Made by a program: the position numbers and the translations under genes | The notes under the pieces: model-generated | What the model was told of the DNA's origin: nothing | Seen by the model: only the letters and a program-made list of their open reading frames with translations | Databases searched by the model: none | Part shown: positions 13,390-20,638 of the stretch, piece after piece | Position numbering within the stretch: the first letter of the stretch is position 1 | Layout: every line of letters starts with the position of its first letter | Source: a virus | IMG/VR virus record: IMGVR_UViG_3300022602_000067 | Coordinates: 1-64,000 of that record | DNA: 64,000 nucleotides | Direction: 5' to 3' (one strand)

Positions 13390-14859
13390 TTAATTAAAAA
13401 CTTTAACACCATAATGGCGTTCAAAGTTTCTGGCATCAGTGTGGTCATTTACCATGGGCTGACCTTTAATGTTTAGACTGGTGTTGAGTAACATAGGACA
13501 TCCAGTGCGAGCATACCACAATTCTAACAGTTGTCTAAATGGACTGCCGTCGTTGGGAACAGTTTGTACTCTACTAGTGCCATCGCGATGTACGATAGCG
13601 GGATAAAGCTCAGGATTCCTACAATGAGCGATAACTTGCATAAAACGACTATTGTCCCAGCCACGAGGCATGCTAAAATAATCATGCACAAGCTCTTCCA
13701 ATATAGCTGGCGCGAATGGTCTAAATTCTTGTCTTTGTTTAATTGCATTTACTTGGTCCTTTATATCATATCCCCGGGGATCTGCTAATAAACTTCTGTT
13801 ACCCAATGCACGTGGACCAAATTCTGCTCTACCACGGGCGAGTCCACAAATTTTATGTTCTTCTAAGTAATCTACAATATCTTCATTTGGCGAATGGTAG
13901 CCCATATTGTATCCTAGAAAATTATTTGACCAATCTGTATATTCTCTCCAATGAGGGTTATGTGCTAATACTGCTCCGATTGCGCTACCAGCATCTCCCG
14001 GGTTAGGATAGATCCATGTATTGTCAAAAAATTTGCCAGTGTGTCTATTAGCTAGACAATTTAGTGCGCATCCACCCATTAAAACTAAATTTTTGCTATT
14101 AACTAATCGCTTGGCTTTTACTAGTATACTTTGAAAATAATCTTCGTATATTTCCTGTGTAGCAGCCGCTATTTCAAAACTGTCTTTGACTGTTAGATCT
14201 AGCCTCCAATCTTGGACACCTCTATGACAGCTACGTATGAATTTTAAGTTGTCATAGTTGTCAATAAAATCATGACTCATGTCAAAATTTAATTTTTTAC
14301 TATCCCCATATGCGGCCATGCCCATAAGGATATATTCATCTTCGTTAGGTTTTAATCCCACCCGTTGAGTCATTGCGCTATAAAATAGTCCAATGCTATG
14401 TGGGTAACGCAAACTCCATTTTTTCTTAAGTTTGTCGCCTCTAGCTTCCCATATTGTGGCAGTATCCCATTCTCCAATAGCATCTATCACAACTACACAT
14501 GCTTCATCAAACCCACTGGTATAGTAACCGCCTGCCGCATGACTAAGATGATGATCAGTGTATACAACAGGAGCATGAATTTCATAACGTGCCATATAAA
14601 TGTCGATATCATTGTCACGTCTTTTCCATCCCTGTCCTGCATAAAACTGTCTTAAGGTCTTAAGAAAAGGACGCTCATACCAATAGACTCGATCAGGATT
14701 GCCAAATTGTTTAGCGGCATGAACCAAATTCTTACAAAGATCTCTGTCGTTTTTTAAGCCGCTGTATCGTTCGCTGTGGCTAGCAAAAACTAGTTTTTCG
14801 TCCGCAAATACAGCAATTGCCGCATCGTGGCTGTTGCCAGATATGCCCCAACTAATCAT
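13390..14859 (-). CDS. Carbamoyltransferase, NodU/CmcH family (489 aa)
   Basis: The N-terminal half has the ASKHA-type start WGISGNSHDAAIAVF, then ERYSGLKND, HHLSHAAGGYYTSGF (metal-binding His cluster) and ILMGMAAYGD. The C-terminal half contains LARGRAEFGPRALGNRSLLADPR, diagnostic for the carbamoyltransferase C domain. The family uses carbamoyl phosphate and ATP to carbamoylate a sugar or nucleoside hydroxyl. Homologues occur in T4-like aquatic phages. DNA-base or surface-glycan modification is possible, but the substrate cannot be read from sequence. The ATG overlaps the stop of the 38-aa ORF upstream. Confidence 0.9.
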   Translation of the reverse strand: MISWGISGNSHDAAIAVFADEKLVFASHSERYSGLKNDRDLCKNLVHAAKQFGNPDRVYWYERPFLKTLRQFYAGQGWKRRDNDIDIYMARYEIHAPVVYTDHHLSHAAGGYYTSGFDEACVVVIDAIGEWDTATIWEARGDKLKKKWSLRYPHSIGLFYSAMTQRVGLKPNEDEYILMGMAAYGDSKKLNFDMSHDFIDNYDNLKFIRSCHRGVQDWRLDLTVKDSFEIAAATQEIYEDYFQSILVKAKRLVNSKNLVLMGGCALNCLANRHTGKFFDNTWIYPNPGDAGSAIGAVLAHNPHWREYTDWSNNFLGYNMGYHSPNEDIVDYLEEHKICGLARGRAEFGPRALGNRSLLADPRGYDIKDQVNAIKQRQEFRPFAPAILEELVHDYFSMPRGWDNSRFMQVIAHCRNPELYPAIVHRDGTSRVQTVPNDGSPFRQLLELWYARTGCPMLLNTSLNIKGQPMVNDHTDARNFERHYGVKVFN

Positions 14860-14972
14860 TTGTAAATAAAAGGATCACGTTTCCGTAATTCTTCCAAACG
14901 ACGTTTGAATGCACGATGCTCCTTGTACTTGCGTAAAGGATATAAAATAAAGTTGATTATTCTTTGAACCAT
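14856..14972 (-). CDS. Basic microprotein (38 aa) between primase and carbamoyltransferase
   Basis: The ORF reads MVQRIINFILYPLRKYKEH then RLEELRKRDPFIYK. A short amphipathic, possibly membrane-touching N-terminus is followed by a strongly basic helix with 12 Lys/Arg in 38 residues. It overlaps the primase 3' end by 16 bp, and its TGA stop overlaps the carbamoyltransferase ATG (ATGA), the tight packing expected of a translated gene. The ribosome site is weak. Function unknown; a membrane or nucleic-acid binding peptide is possible. Confidence 0.65.
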   Translation of the reverse strand: MVQRIINFILYPLRKYKEHRAFKRRLEELRKRDPFIYK

Positions 14973-15949
14973 TTTTTTGCTCTCAGTTGTATTTTTAGAT
15001 TATTCGATTCTTTGGCGCTGACAATTAACCACATAGTAGCCAGTTTACCTAGTTTAATTACTGCATCATTAATATCTTTAACATCATCCGGCCAGTCTGG
15101 CATACTAACAGACCAACCATATTCAAGGGCTTGCTCAACGGTGCGTGGACCTTCGTGATCCCTATCGGGAACCAAAACAATTTCTTTACCTAACTGTTTC
15201 AGTAAGTAATTTTGACTATCCTTTATCTCAGCACCAAGAAGAGCACAGCCGTCAATACTTAGCGCATCAAACGGTCCTTCGCTTACAATCACGAATTCTC
15301 TATCGTCCTGCTGATGATCAAGGTTAAACACGTAACCTGGTTGTTGTTCCGACAAGTATTTAGGTTTAGCATCGTTAATCGCTCTAGCAGTCCATCCTAC
15401 AATATCACCTTTATATAAAAATGGAATAATAACCCTATTACTAAATCCTATCTTGCTAGTATAGTAGAACGGATAGTCAAATAAATCTATTTTTCTTTTC
15501 GCTAGATAATCTACTACCCCAATAAATCCGTCTGGTATTTTATAATCCTGATCTGTAAGCTGTAGAAATGTCTTCCACTCGTCGAAACTACGTGACTCCA
15601 TCGGCAATACACGATTGTCGAATTTAGGAATAATACTGCGTATTTCTGTTGTATTATTTTGATCTAGTTTTAATGCTTCAAGTCTTAATTGATTAATGAC
15701 ATCATCGGGAATTGATAAATCCCGCATGAATTTATTCATATTTTTACTAATATGCCTGCCCGGTTGCCAACTACATTTGAAACCGCAATTGAAACAGTGA
15801 TAACTAACAGCATCGCCGGCATTGACTATGAATCCTCCGCGTTGCCGTTTGTCATCGCAACACACCGCGTTGAAACTAATCCATCCACTAGGAGTTGTTT
15901 TACGCTTTCCGGGCAAATAAGTTAAGAGTGTGTCCGCTATTAGGCTCAT
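14957..15949 (-). CDS. gp61: DNA primase, T4 gp61-like (330 aa)
   Basis: It makes RNA primers for lagging-strand synthesis with gp41. The N-terminal zinc-binding domain has the cysteine pairs VCC (residues 30-31) and HCFNCGFKC (Cys52, Cys55). Residues ~210-260 are a TOPRIM fold with FVIVSEGPFDALSIDG (catalytic Glu) and EIVLVPDRDHEG (the DxD). The length is close to T4 gp61 (342 aa). It has its own sigma-70-type promoter, with the -10 box ending 5 nt before the ATG. Confidence 0.9.
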   Translation of the reverse strand: MSLIADTLLTYLPGKRKTTPSGWISFNAVCCDDKRQRGGFIVNAGDAVSYHCFNCGFKCSWQPGRHISKNMNKFMRDLSIPDDVINQLRLEALKLDQNNTTEIRSIIPKFDNRVLPMESRSFDEWKTFLQLTDQDYKIPDGFIGVVDYLAKRKIDLFDYPFYYTSKIGFSNRVIIPFLYKGDIVGWTARAINDAKPKYLSEQQPGYVFNLDHQQDDREFVIVSEGPFDALSIDGCALLGAEIKDSQNYLLKQLGKEIVLVPDRDHEGPRTVEQALEYGWSVSMPDWPDDVKDINDAVIKLGKLATMWLIVSAKESNNLKIQLRAKKWFKE

Positions 15950-15954
15950 ACCTT

Positions 15955-15983
15955 AGTATAACAGATAGATATGATTAGATCAA
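15955..15983 (-). promoter_or_regulatory. Sigma-70-type promoter for the primase gene
   Basis: On the minus strand: TTGATC (15978-15983), 17 bp, TATACT (15955-15960). The predicted transcript begins at about the ATG (15949). The -35 box includes the TGA stop (15980-15982) of the upstream virion gene. Confidence 0.75.
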
Positions 15984-17083
15984 GAAATAACGGTAACGCT
16001 GTTCACCGAACCAAAATATAGTAAAGGATTTTGTTGACTACCATATTGCCAAACATCAGGATATAACCAACTAATTCTCATGTAATTGTAGTTCTTTCCT
16101 GTGACAGAATTAAGAACTGGAACGTTATTAAATGAGATAGTTGTAGTAGTTGGAGTAGAGCAGGTAAAACTTTGTAATTGCGGGGCATTTAAGAATGAGC
16201 TTACTGCAATGGTCATATCTTCGGTCGCTTCTACGTAGACGGTACCAATAAAATTAGTCATCTTGACTTCAAAATTCATAAATTCCGTTGCATTAGCTTC
16301 GTAATATTTACATGGTATTGCAGGACTGTGATTAATAACATTTCCCATGTAGTTTATCTCGCCAACAAATTCATCGTAGATAATATCGTCCCTAAATTTA
16401 GGCAAAGCATTACCAATAATTTCCATTGTGCCCGGCCCTGTAAAAGATGCATCTATGTAGAGTAGAATTTGATTTCCTAGTTGATCCAATGCAGTTACAC
16501 TATATTTCAAATATTGTTTATCTAAATCATTGATATCTTCTTGTGGAATAATAATGCTGGCCAAACCTTTTAAGATACAAGAAATAGATAGGTTAGAAGC
16601 ACCTGCAACTGTTTGTTTAGGGAAAGTTACTGATATAGTGGTTGTGGCGCTATCTACATCAACTGAAACTCCTGACACTAGAACAGGTCCGACAATACTT
16701 GTTCCTGTAATTACACAGCTAGTTAAAAAATTTCCCGAAATATTAGCTGTTGGTATTGTGATGGTAGTAGTTGTTGCTTGCCCTGAAGTAGCTACAACTG
16801 TGGCATTTGTAGCAGTAGCTGAATTCAAAGGTGTTGGATAATAAGGACTAGATGGTAACGCATTTCCGCTCATATCCATTACATTAACTTCTATATCTGA
16901 AAGTGTAGATAAGTCTATACGTTTCTGATCGGAATTTTGTATGTCAAACTCGATGACGTTATCTATTCCTTGATAAATTTTTACAGTTCTTGTATACGGC
17001 ACCTTATTCTCCACAGTGAATCCTGCCAAATCGGCTAATAGAATGATTCTATTAGGATATAAATAACTTTGAACTTTTTGCAT
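15980..17083 (-). CDS. Virion structural protein (367 aa)
   Basis: The chosen ATG at 17083 has AAAGG about 9 nt upstream; a TTG at 17089 would add two residues. The protein begins MQKVQSYLYPNRIILLADLAGF. It is beta-rich with an inserted Thr/Ala-rich segment (about 75-165), and ends in strands such as NYMRISWLYPDVWQYGS. This N-terminus plus Trp-rich ending resembles structural proteins of aquatic T4-like phages. It sits among replication genes, unlike the clustered tail genes. The precise virion role is unknown. Confidence 0.65.
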   Translation of the reverse strand: MQKVQSYLYPNRIILLADLAGFTVENKVPYTRTVKIYQGIDNVIEFDIQNSDQKRIDLSTLSDIEVNVMDMSGNALPSSPYYPTPLNSATATNATVVATSGQATTTTITIPTANISGNFLTSCVITGTSIVGPVLVSGVSVDVDSATTTISVTFPKQTVAGASNLSISCILKGLASIIIPQEDINDLDKQYLKYSVTALDQLGNQILLYIDASFTGPGTMEIIGNALPKFRDDIIYDEFVGEINYMGNVINHSPAIPCKYYEANATEFMNFEVKMTNFIGTVYVEATEDMTIAVSSFLNAPQLQSFTCSTPTTTTISFNNVPVLNSVTGKNYNYMRISWLYPDVWQYGSQQNPLLYFGSVNSVTVIS

Positions 17084-17102
17084 TGGCAAGGACCTTTAAT
17101 AG

Positions 17103-17110
17103 TATTTATG
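17103..17110 (-). promoter_or_regulatory. Late-promoter-like octamer CATAAATA
   Basis: On the minus strand, 19 nt before the ATG at 17083 with an AAAGG ribosome site between. It overlaps the ATG of the divergent plus-strand gene. Confidence 0.5.
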
Positions 17111-17482
17111 GCAAAATTAAGAGATGATATAGAACAAAATTTACCCTTTATTAGCGTCCTTACCTACGGAGATAATGAATACGTAGGAATCATAATAAAT
17201 CAGGATCAATTTGTCACTAGTTTCTACGACTTAAATGCTATCAAAACTCAGGAAGAAAAGACAGCATTTTTAGAAATCGGAGAAACTTGGTGGTGGGAAA
17301 GCAATCGTCAGTTTCCTATCAATATTTTTTGTAGAGAGCAGATTCAACCATTTCATTATGCTATAAAAACTTTTAATAGCAAAGATACAAGAGTATTGTT
17401 AGGTCCTGTTGTAAATCTAATGAATCTCACATTAAAGCGTGTAAAGCGTAAAAGTGTACAGTTAGTCCGTAAGGTTCGCTAA
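17108..17482 (+). CDS. Hypothetical protein, lone plus-strand gene in the replication block (124 aa)
   Basis: The start MAKLRDDIEQNLPFISVLTY at 17108 is preferred over an in-frame upstream ATG that would lie in the divergent gene. The protein is a compact alpha/beta unit with EYVGIIINQDQFVTSFYDL and GETWWWESNRQFPINIF, then a basic C-terminus (KRVKRKSVQLVRKVR). It may bind nucleic acid. I believe it is conserved in marine T4-like phages, function unknown. Its 3' end overlaps the DnaE-like gene by 21 bp in convergent orientation. Confidence 0.7.
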   Translation: MAKLRDDIEQNLPFISVLTYGDNEYVGIIINQDQFVTSFYDLNAIKTQEEKTAFLEIGETWWWESNRQFPINIFCREQIQPFHYAIKTFNSKDTRVLLGPVVNLMNLTLKRVKRKSVQLVRKVR

Positions 17483-18034
17483 TTGCTCGCAGATTAGATT
17501 CATTTGAACTACTATCACATGTGCATACGCAATAGCATGTGCTTTCTTAAAATAGTAGTCTTCATTCTCCGGTTTCATCCAAACTTCCGTCATCACCGTA
17601 GTCCAATCTTTCCCAATCAGATAGCGTTTCGCGGGGCGAATCATAGCCAAAACTGCGGCTAATTGTTCTATCGAGGTAGGCTTCATTTGCCTCAATATAG
17701 AACCATGCCCGTTCACGTGAAATAAGTTGTTGACGAAGTCGTCTTCTAATAATAGATCCCATAGGGGTTCGGTCTCCAATAATTTTTTCAAATGTTCTTT
17801 ATTTCTAACACCATCATAGACACTTACATTCAAAAAATCTATCTTAAAATATCCTCTATCTTCTGCTTCTTTATAGTTTAATGTACTTATTCCTGTTATA
17901 GGATTATATGGTATAGAAGTACAATATACACCGGTATTATGTTTCTTATAAGTGTCGTCCAGGCAGGCATCGACGTGTTTTAACACAGCTAGTGCCCTTG
18001 TCCTATCAGCGAAATCTATATCGATATCTGGCAT
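17462..18034 (-). CDS. Miniature DnaE-like (C-family polymerase palm) protein (190 aa)
   Basis: The protein is a condensed set of bacterial DNA polymerase III alpha motifs in the correct order. MPDIDIDF (residues 1-8) matches the catalytic PDxDxDF. KHNTGVYCTSIPYNP matches KHAGGVVIAP. GYFKIDFLNV (Asp66) matches KFDFLGL, the third catalytic Asp. LFHVNGHGSILRQMKPTSIE and AAVLAMIRPAK match the fingers segment, and FKKAHAIAYAHV matches the NKSHSAAYALV region. There is no PHP, thumb or beta-binding part; full DnaE is about 1,160 aa. Related small proteins exist in marine T4-like phages. Whether it polymerises DNA is unknown. Confidence 0.75.
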   Translation of the reverse strand: MPDIDIDFADRTRALAVLKHVDACLDDTYKKHNTGVYCTSIPYNPITGISTLNYKEAEDRGYFKIDFLNVSVYDGVRNKEHLKKLLETEPLWDLLLEDDFVNNLFHVNGHGSILRQMKPTSIEQLAAVLAMIRPAKRYLIGKDWTTVMTEVWMKPENEDYYFKKAHAIAYAHVIVVQMNLICEQLANLTD

Positions 18035-18729
18035 TATATATTAGACTCTTTAACAACATCTTTGACCAGTGTTACATCATCGGCTAATTTCTTAAACTTT
18101 GACACCCAAAAAGGCGGATCAATAATGGCTTGTATATGTGTCAACTGGTCATCGCTGAATTTTTGTAGCATTGCTTTTCCATTCGTACTGTTCAATATTA
18201 TCCAAGGACTTATTTTACCATCTTTGATATCATAACAGGCACGACTTAGACTCACATATAAGAAATAATGATTCCATTGGGCACTATGTGAGTCTCCCCA
18301 ATCCATCATCGTTTGGATTGATCTTTGGAGTGCTGTTTCGACTGTTTCTCGTCTGATGAGGTCGAGGACGTATTGTTCGTAGAGTTCGTCTCTGCACCAG
18401 TGATCGAGTTTGACACCGCTGGTGACAATATAATTGACAAATCTTTCCGGGTAGAGAGGATTGACATTACTGACAAAACTACCAAACTTAATAAAAGCGT
18501 TATAGTAAGGACTTTTACAAAAATCTTCATAGGTTTTCTCCTGTTTGCTGTTTGGTTGTGCTTGACGATAAAATTTCTGAAAAGCATCAAACGCTAACAA
18601 CACATGTTTTTCATTTTTTGCCAGTGCCCTACGCTTTTGCTCGCACACATGCACGAACAAAGTCTTTTCCTGCATAAAGCCTTTGTTACAATAATCGCAA
18701 GTATAAGGTTGACTAACTAATGACATCAT
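18034..18729 (-). CDS. Zinc-finger-containing hypothetical protein (231 aa)
   Basis: The N-terminus YTCDYCNKGFMQEKTLFVHVC carries a C2HC finger (CX2C, then HX1C), suggesting nucleic-acid or protein binding. The remaining ~200 residues are helical with conserved-looking aromatic segments such as WCRDELYEQYVLDLIRRET and SPWIILNSTNGKAML. Proteins of this layout occur in T4-like marine phages beside replication genes; the function is not known to me. The stop overlaps the DnaE-like ATG region by one base, and the start overlaps the downstream end of the gp62-like gene, so these are co-transcribed. Confidence 0.7.
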   Translation of the reverse strand: MMSLVSQPYTCDYCNKGFMQEKTLFVHVCEQKRRALAKNEKHVLLAFDAFQKFYRQAQPNSKQEKTYEDFCKSPYYNAFIKFGSFVSNVNPLYPERFVNYIVTSGVKLDHWCRDELYEQYVLDLIRRETVETALQRSIQTMMDWGDSHSAQWNHYFLYVSLSRACYDIKDGKISPWIILNSTNGKAMLQKFSDDQLTHIQAIIDPPFWVSKFKKLADDVTLVKDVVKESNI

Positions 18730-19208
18730 TTAAGTTTTTTAGCAATAGTGGCTTCGTCCATACCATATTGTCTAGCAAGTTCTTTTATTTCTTTATCAGT
18801 TGACATTTCAGCCAGCATTTCTAATTCGTCCATTTTTCTTGTAGGATATATTTCTTCAAGAAATTTCAATCTTTTGCCCCCAGTGCCTGTTTTCTTCTTA
18901 TTGCCTATCCAGTTATGATAGAATGTTTTTTCGCCGTTATAACTGCACATACATAACAATAACCACAATAGTTTAGGATGTTTTTGTATGTCATTCCAAT
19001 TTTTATTAAAATATTCGTTAACTGTCAAAACAAAATGCTCTTGGATTTCTCTTTTTTGATCCTGCGCACTGCTAATATATCGATTTAAGATAAAAAATTC
19101 GCTCTTAAGACTCTTTTGCTGTGCAGGAGTCATTTCATCCCATGCCGCACGAACATTTAAGTCGACAAAAGCTATCTTTTCTTTTAATTCGATTTTATCG
19201 TCACTCAT
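18726..19208 (-). CDS. gp62: Probable clamp-loader small subunit, gp62-like (160 aa)
   Basis: The protein shows the pattern I associate with phage clamp-loader A subunits: FFILNRYIS, then VLTVNEYFNKNWNDIQKHPKLLWLLLC, a basic GNKKKTGTGGKRLKFLEEI segment, and a C-terminal three-helix region ending in EATIAKKLK. T4 gp62 partners gp44 to load the gp45 sliding clamp. The similarity is to the pattern rather than strong identity, and no gp44 or gp45 gene is in this window. Its position between UvsW and primase genes fits. Confidence 0.5.
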   Translation of the reverse strand: MSDDKIELKEKIAFVDLNVRAAWDEMTPAQQKSLKSEFFILNRYISSAQDQKREIQEHFVLTVNEYFNKNWNDIQKHPKLLWLLLCMCSYNGEKTFYHNWIGNKKKTGTGGKRLKFLEEIYPTRKMDELEMLAEMSTDKEIKELARQYGMDEATIAKKLK

Positions 19209-19494
19209 ATTTTTCTTTACTTAATTTATAAATCATTATAACACGATCTAGTGCCCGTTGTAAAGTTATATTGGTTTTAGCTTCTCTCCGGATATTACCC
19301 CATAGTTGATCTTCTCTAAGTGAGTCAATTAATGGTCTGCTGTCATTAGTTCTAGGGTCAAAATTAGGATCATCTATTTTATAATCCCACCCTATGGCTT
19401 GTCTTGTACTAGGTTCAGCACCAAATTCTCTAGCATAAGTTATGCCATCGGCCTTCTCGTAGATGTATTGTATACCAGGTTTAAGTTGTCCCAT
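19201..19494 (-). CDS. Conserved small phage protein (97 aa)
   Basis: A 97-residue soluble protein, MGQLKPGIQYIYEKADGITY with AREFGAEPSTRQAIGWDYKID. The C-terminal half is helical (EAKTNITLQRALDRVIMIYKLS). I recall close relatives in marine T4-like phages next to 2OG-oxygenase and clamp-loader-like genes, without assigned function. It overlaps the downstream gene by 8 bp and touches the upstream one, so it is co-translated. Confidence 0.7.
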   Translation of the reverse strand: MGQLKPGIQYIYEKADGITYAREFGAEPSTRQAIGWDYKIDDPNFDPRTNDSRPLIDSLREDQLWGNIRREAKTNITLQRALDRVIMIYKLSKEKYE

Positions 19495-20129
19495 TATTCA
19501 CCTTTAGGTTTTAATACAGCATCAAATGACAATACTGTTCTCGTGCCCGTTCCCTTCCATGGATAGACCGTATGCGGAATATAACTAGGAAAAACAGTCA
19601 TTGTACCAGGTTCGGGATCGTACTTCCATGTGTCAGCCATGATAAATTTGCTGATATCTCTAGTCTGTGGTAATCTAAACAATAACTGCCCATCAGTAGG
19701 CAATTTATCATCTGAATATTGTGGAGCATCAACATATATGTTGCCGCTGATATTGCCACCCGGATGACTGTGCATTTCTTGATATTGACCTTGCTGTTGT
19801 TGTATGGTCCATATAGAAGAAACTACAGGTACACAATATTTAAGATCTTCTGCCCCGGATTGTTGTGTAACCATTTCCATATAGGCAATGCATACTTCCT
19901 CGATCCATTTAATTAACCAAGTAACATCGTGAGGATGTTTATTTTCTAAATTAGGATAGATAGTTACTTTCTGTCCACCACATAAATGACTAGGAGATTC
20001 TATTGGATCTAAATATCCTGGATTACTGTGCAGATCCTGTGTAAGATTAAAAATTTTACTAAACTGAACAGGCGGCACAAAGTCTGTAAACATTACAACA
20101 GGTTGAAAATATCCTATCTTTAATTTCAT
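19494..20129 (-). CDS. 2OG-Fe(II) oxygenase-like protein (211 aa)
   Basis: The protein has a double-stranded beta-helix dioxygenase layout. MHSHPGGNISGNIYVDAP supplies the first iron ligands (His120 or His122), PGTMTVFPSYIPHTVYPW gives the distal His186, and GTRTVLSFD gives Arg197, which binds 2-oxoglutarate. The Asp of the usual HxD is not obvious (HSH), so the exact ligand set is uncertain. Phage members may hydroxylate proteins or DNA, but the substrate is unknown. It sits in the replication operon with 1-4 bp overlaps on both sides. Confidence 0.8.
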   Translation of the reverse strand: MKLKIGYFQPVVMFTDFVPPVQFSKIFNLTQDLHSNPGYLDPIESPSHLCGGQKVTIYPNLENKHPHDVTWLIKWIEEVCIAYMEMVTQQSGAEDLKYCVPVVSSIWTIQQQQGQYQEMHSHPGGNISGNIYVDAPQYSDDKLPTDGQLLFRLPQTRDISKFIMADTWKYDPEPGTMTVFPSYIPHTVYPWKGTGTRTVLSFDAVLKPKGE

Positions 20130-20632
20130 AATAATTTATCCAGAATAATTATTTCGCTTTGTCTGCTGATTTCTTTAACAAAATATGCACAATCTGGTTT
20201 TCTTCCTCCTCTAGTAGGGGTTGCTAGTAGTTGTCCATTTTTCATTTTTGGAAAATACCATTTAACATCATTGTAAAAATTAACAATTTTGATAGGCTTA
20301 AATTCGACTCTGAAACTACTTAATGGATTAAAACATAACGCCTCAAATCCCCGGTCATTCAAACTAGTTAAAGGTAACACTTCTATATCAGAACTACTGG
20401 TGCTATCTCCCACCGCTATGCTCCAATCTATAGGCATTGTTACTTCATTTTCGCCAATTTGTAGAACAATAGCAGGGGCATTAAAACTTTCTAAGAAAAT
20501 TAATGGCATGAAAAAGAAGTCGGGTTCTTGTGGATTGCTGTTGTCTAATACCGCAAATCTGGTGTTTTCATCCACTTCCTCGGGTAAATTGTTTAATGAA
20601 AATGTTTCGTCATCTAATGTTAATATCTGCAT
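20126..20632 (-). CDS. Conserved hypothetical protein next to UvsW (168 aa)
   Basis: The sequence begins MQILTLDDETFSLNNLPEEVD and includes FAVLDNSNPQEPDFFFMPLIFLES and KIVNFYNDVKWYFPKMKNGQL. It is a mostly beta protein without catalytic motifs. Proteins of this pattern occur beside uvsW in marine T4-like phages, function unknown. The tight overlap with the oxygenase gene and a 6-bp gap to uvsW indicate a shared transcript. Confidence 0.7.
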   Translation of the reverse strand: MQILTLDDETFSLNNLPEEVDENTRFAVLDNSNPQEPDFFFMPLIFLESFNAPAIVLQIGENEVTMPIDWSIAVGDSTSSSDIEVLPLTSLNDRGFEALCFNPLSSFRVEFKPIKIVNFYNDVKWYFPKMKNGQLLATPTRGGRKPDCAYFVKEISRQSEIIILDKLL

Positions 20633-20638
20633 GATTCC

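Noticed and set aside
14398-14655. Plus-strand ORF within the carbamoyltransferase gene
   Set aside because: Antisense to a well-supported conserved enzyme, no ribosome site, and composition typical of a shadow frame.
17462-18034. DnaE-like gene as a decayed pseudogene of a full polymerase
   Set aside because: It has a clean reading frame with all three catalytic Asp and motifs in order, coupled to neighbours by short overlaps. It looks like a compact, maintained gene.
18306-18590. Minus-strand ORF beginning MMLFRNFIVKHNQ, looking like a small secreted Ser-rich protein
   Set aside because: It lies in another frame of the zinc-finger protein gene, which fits its operon with tight overlaps. 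No independent signals.
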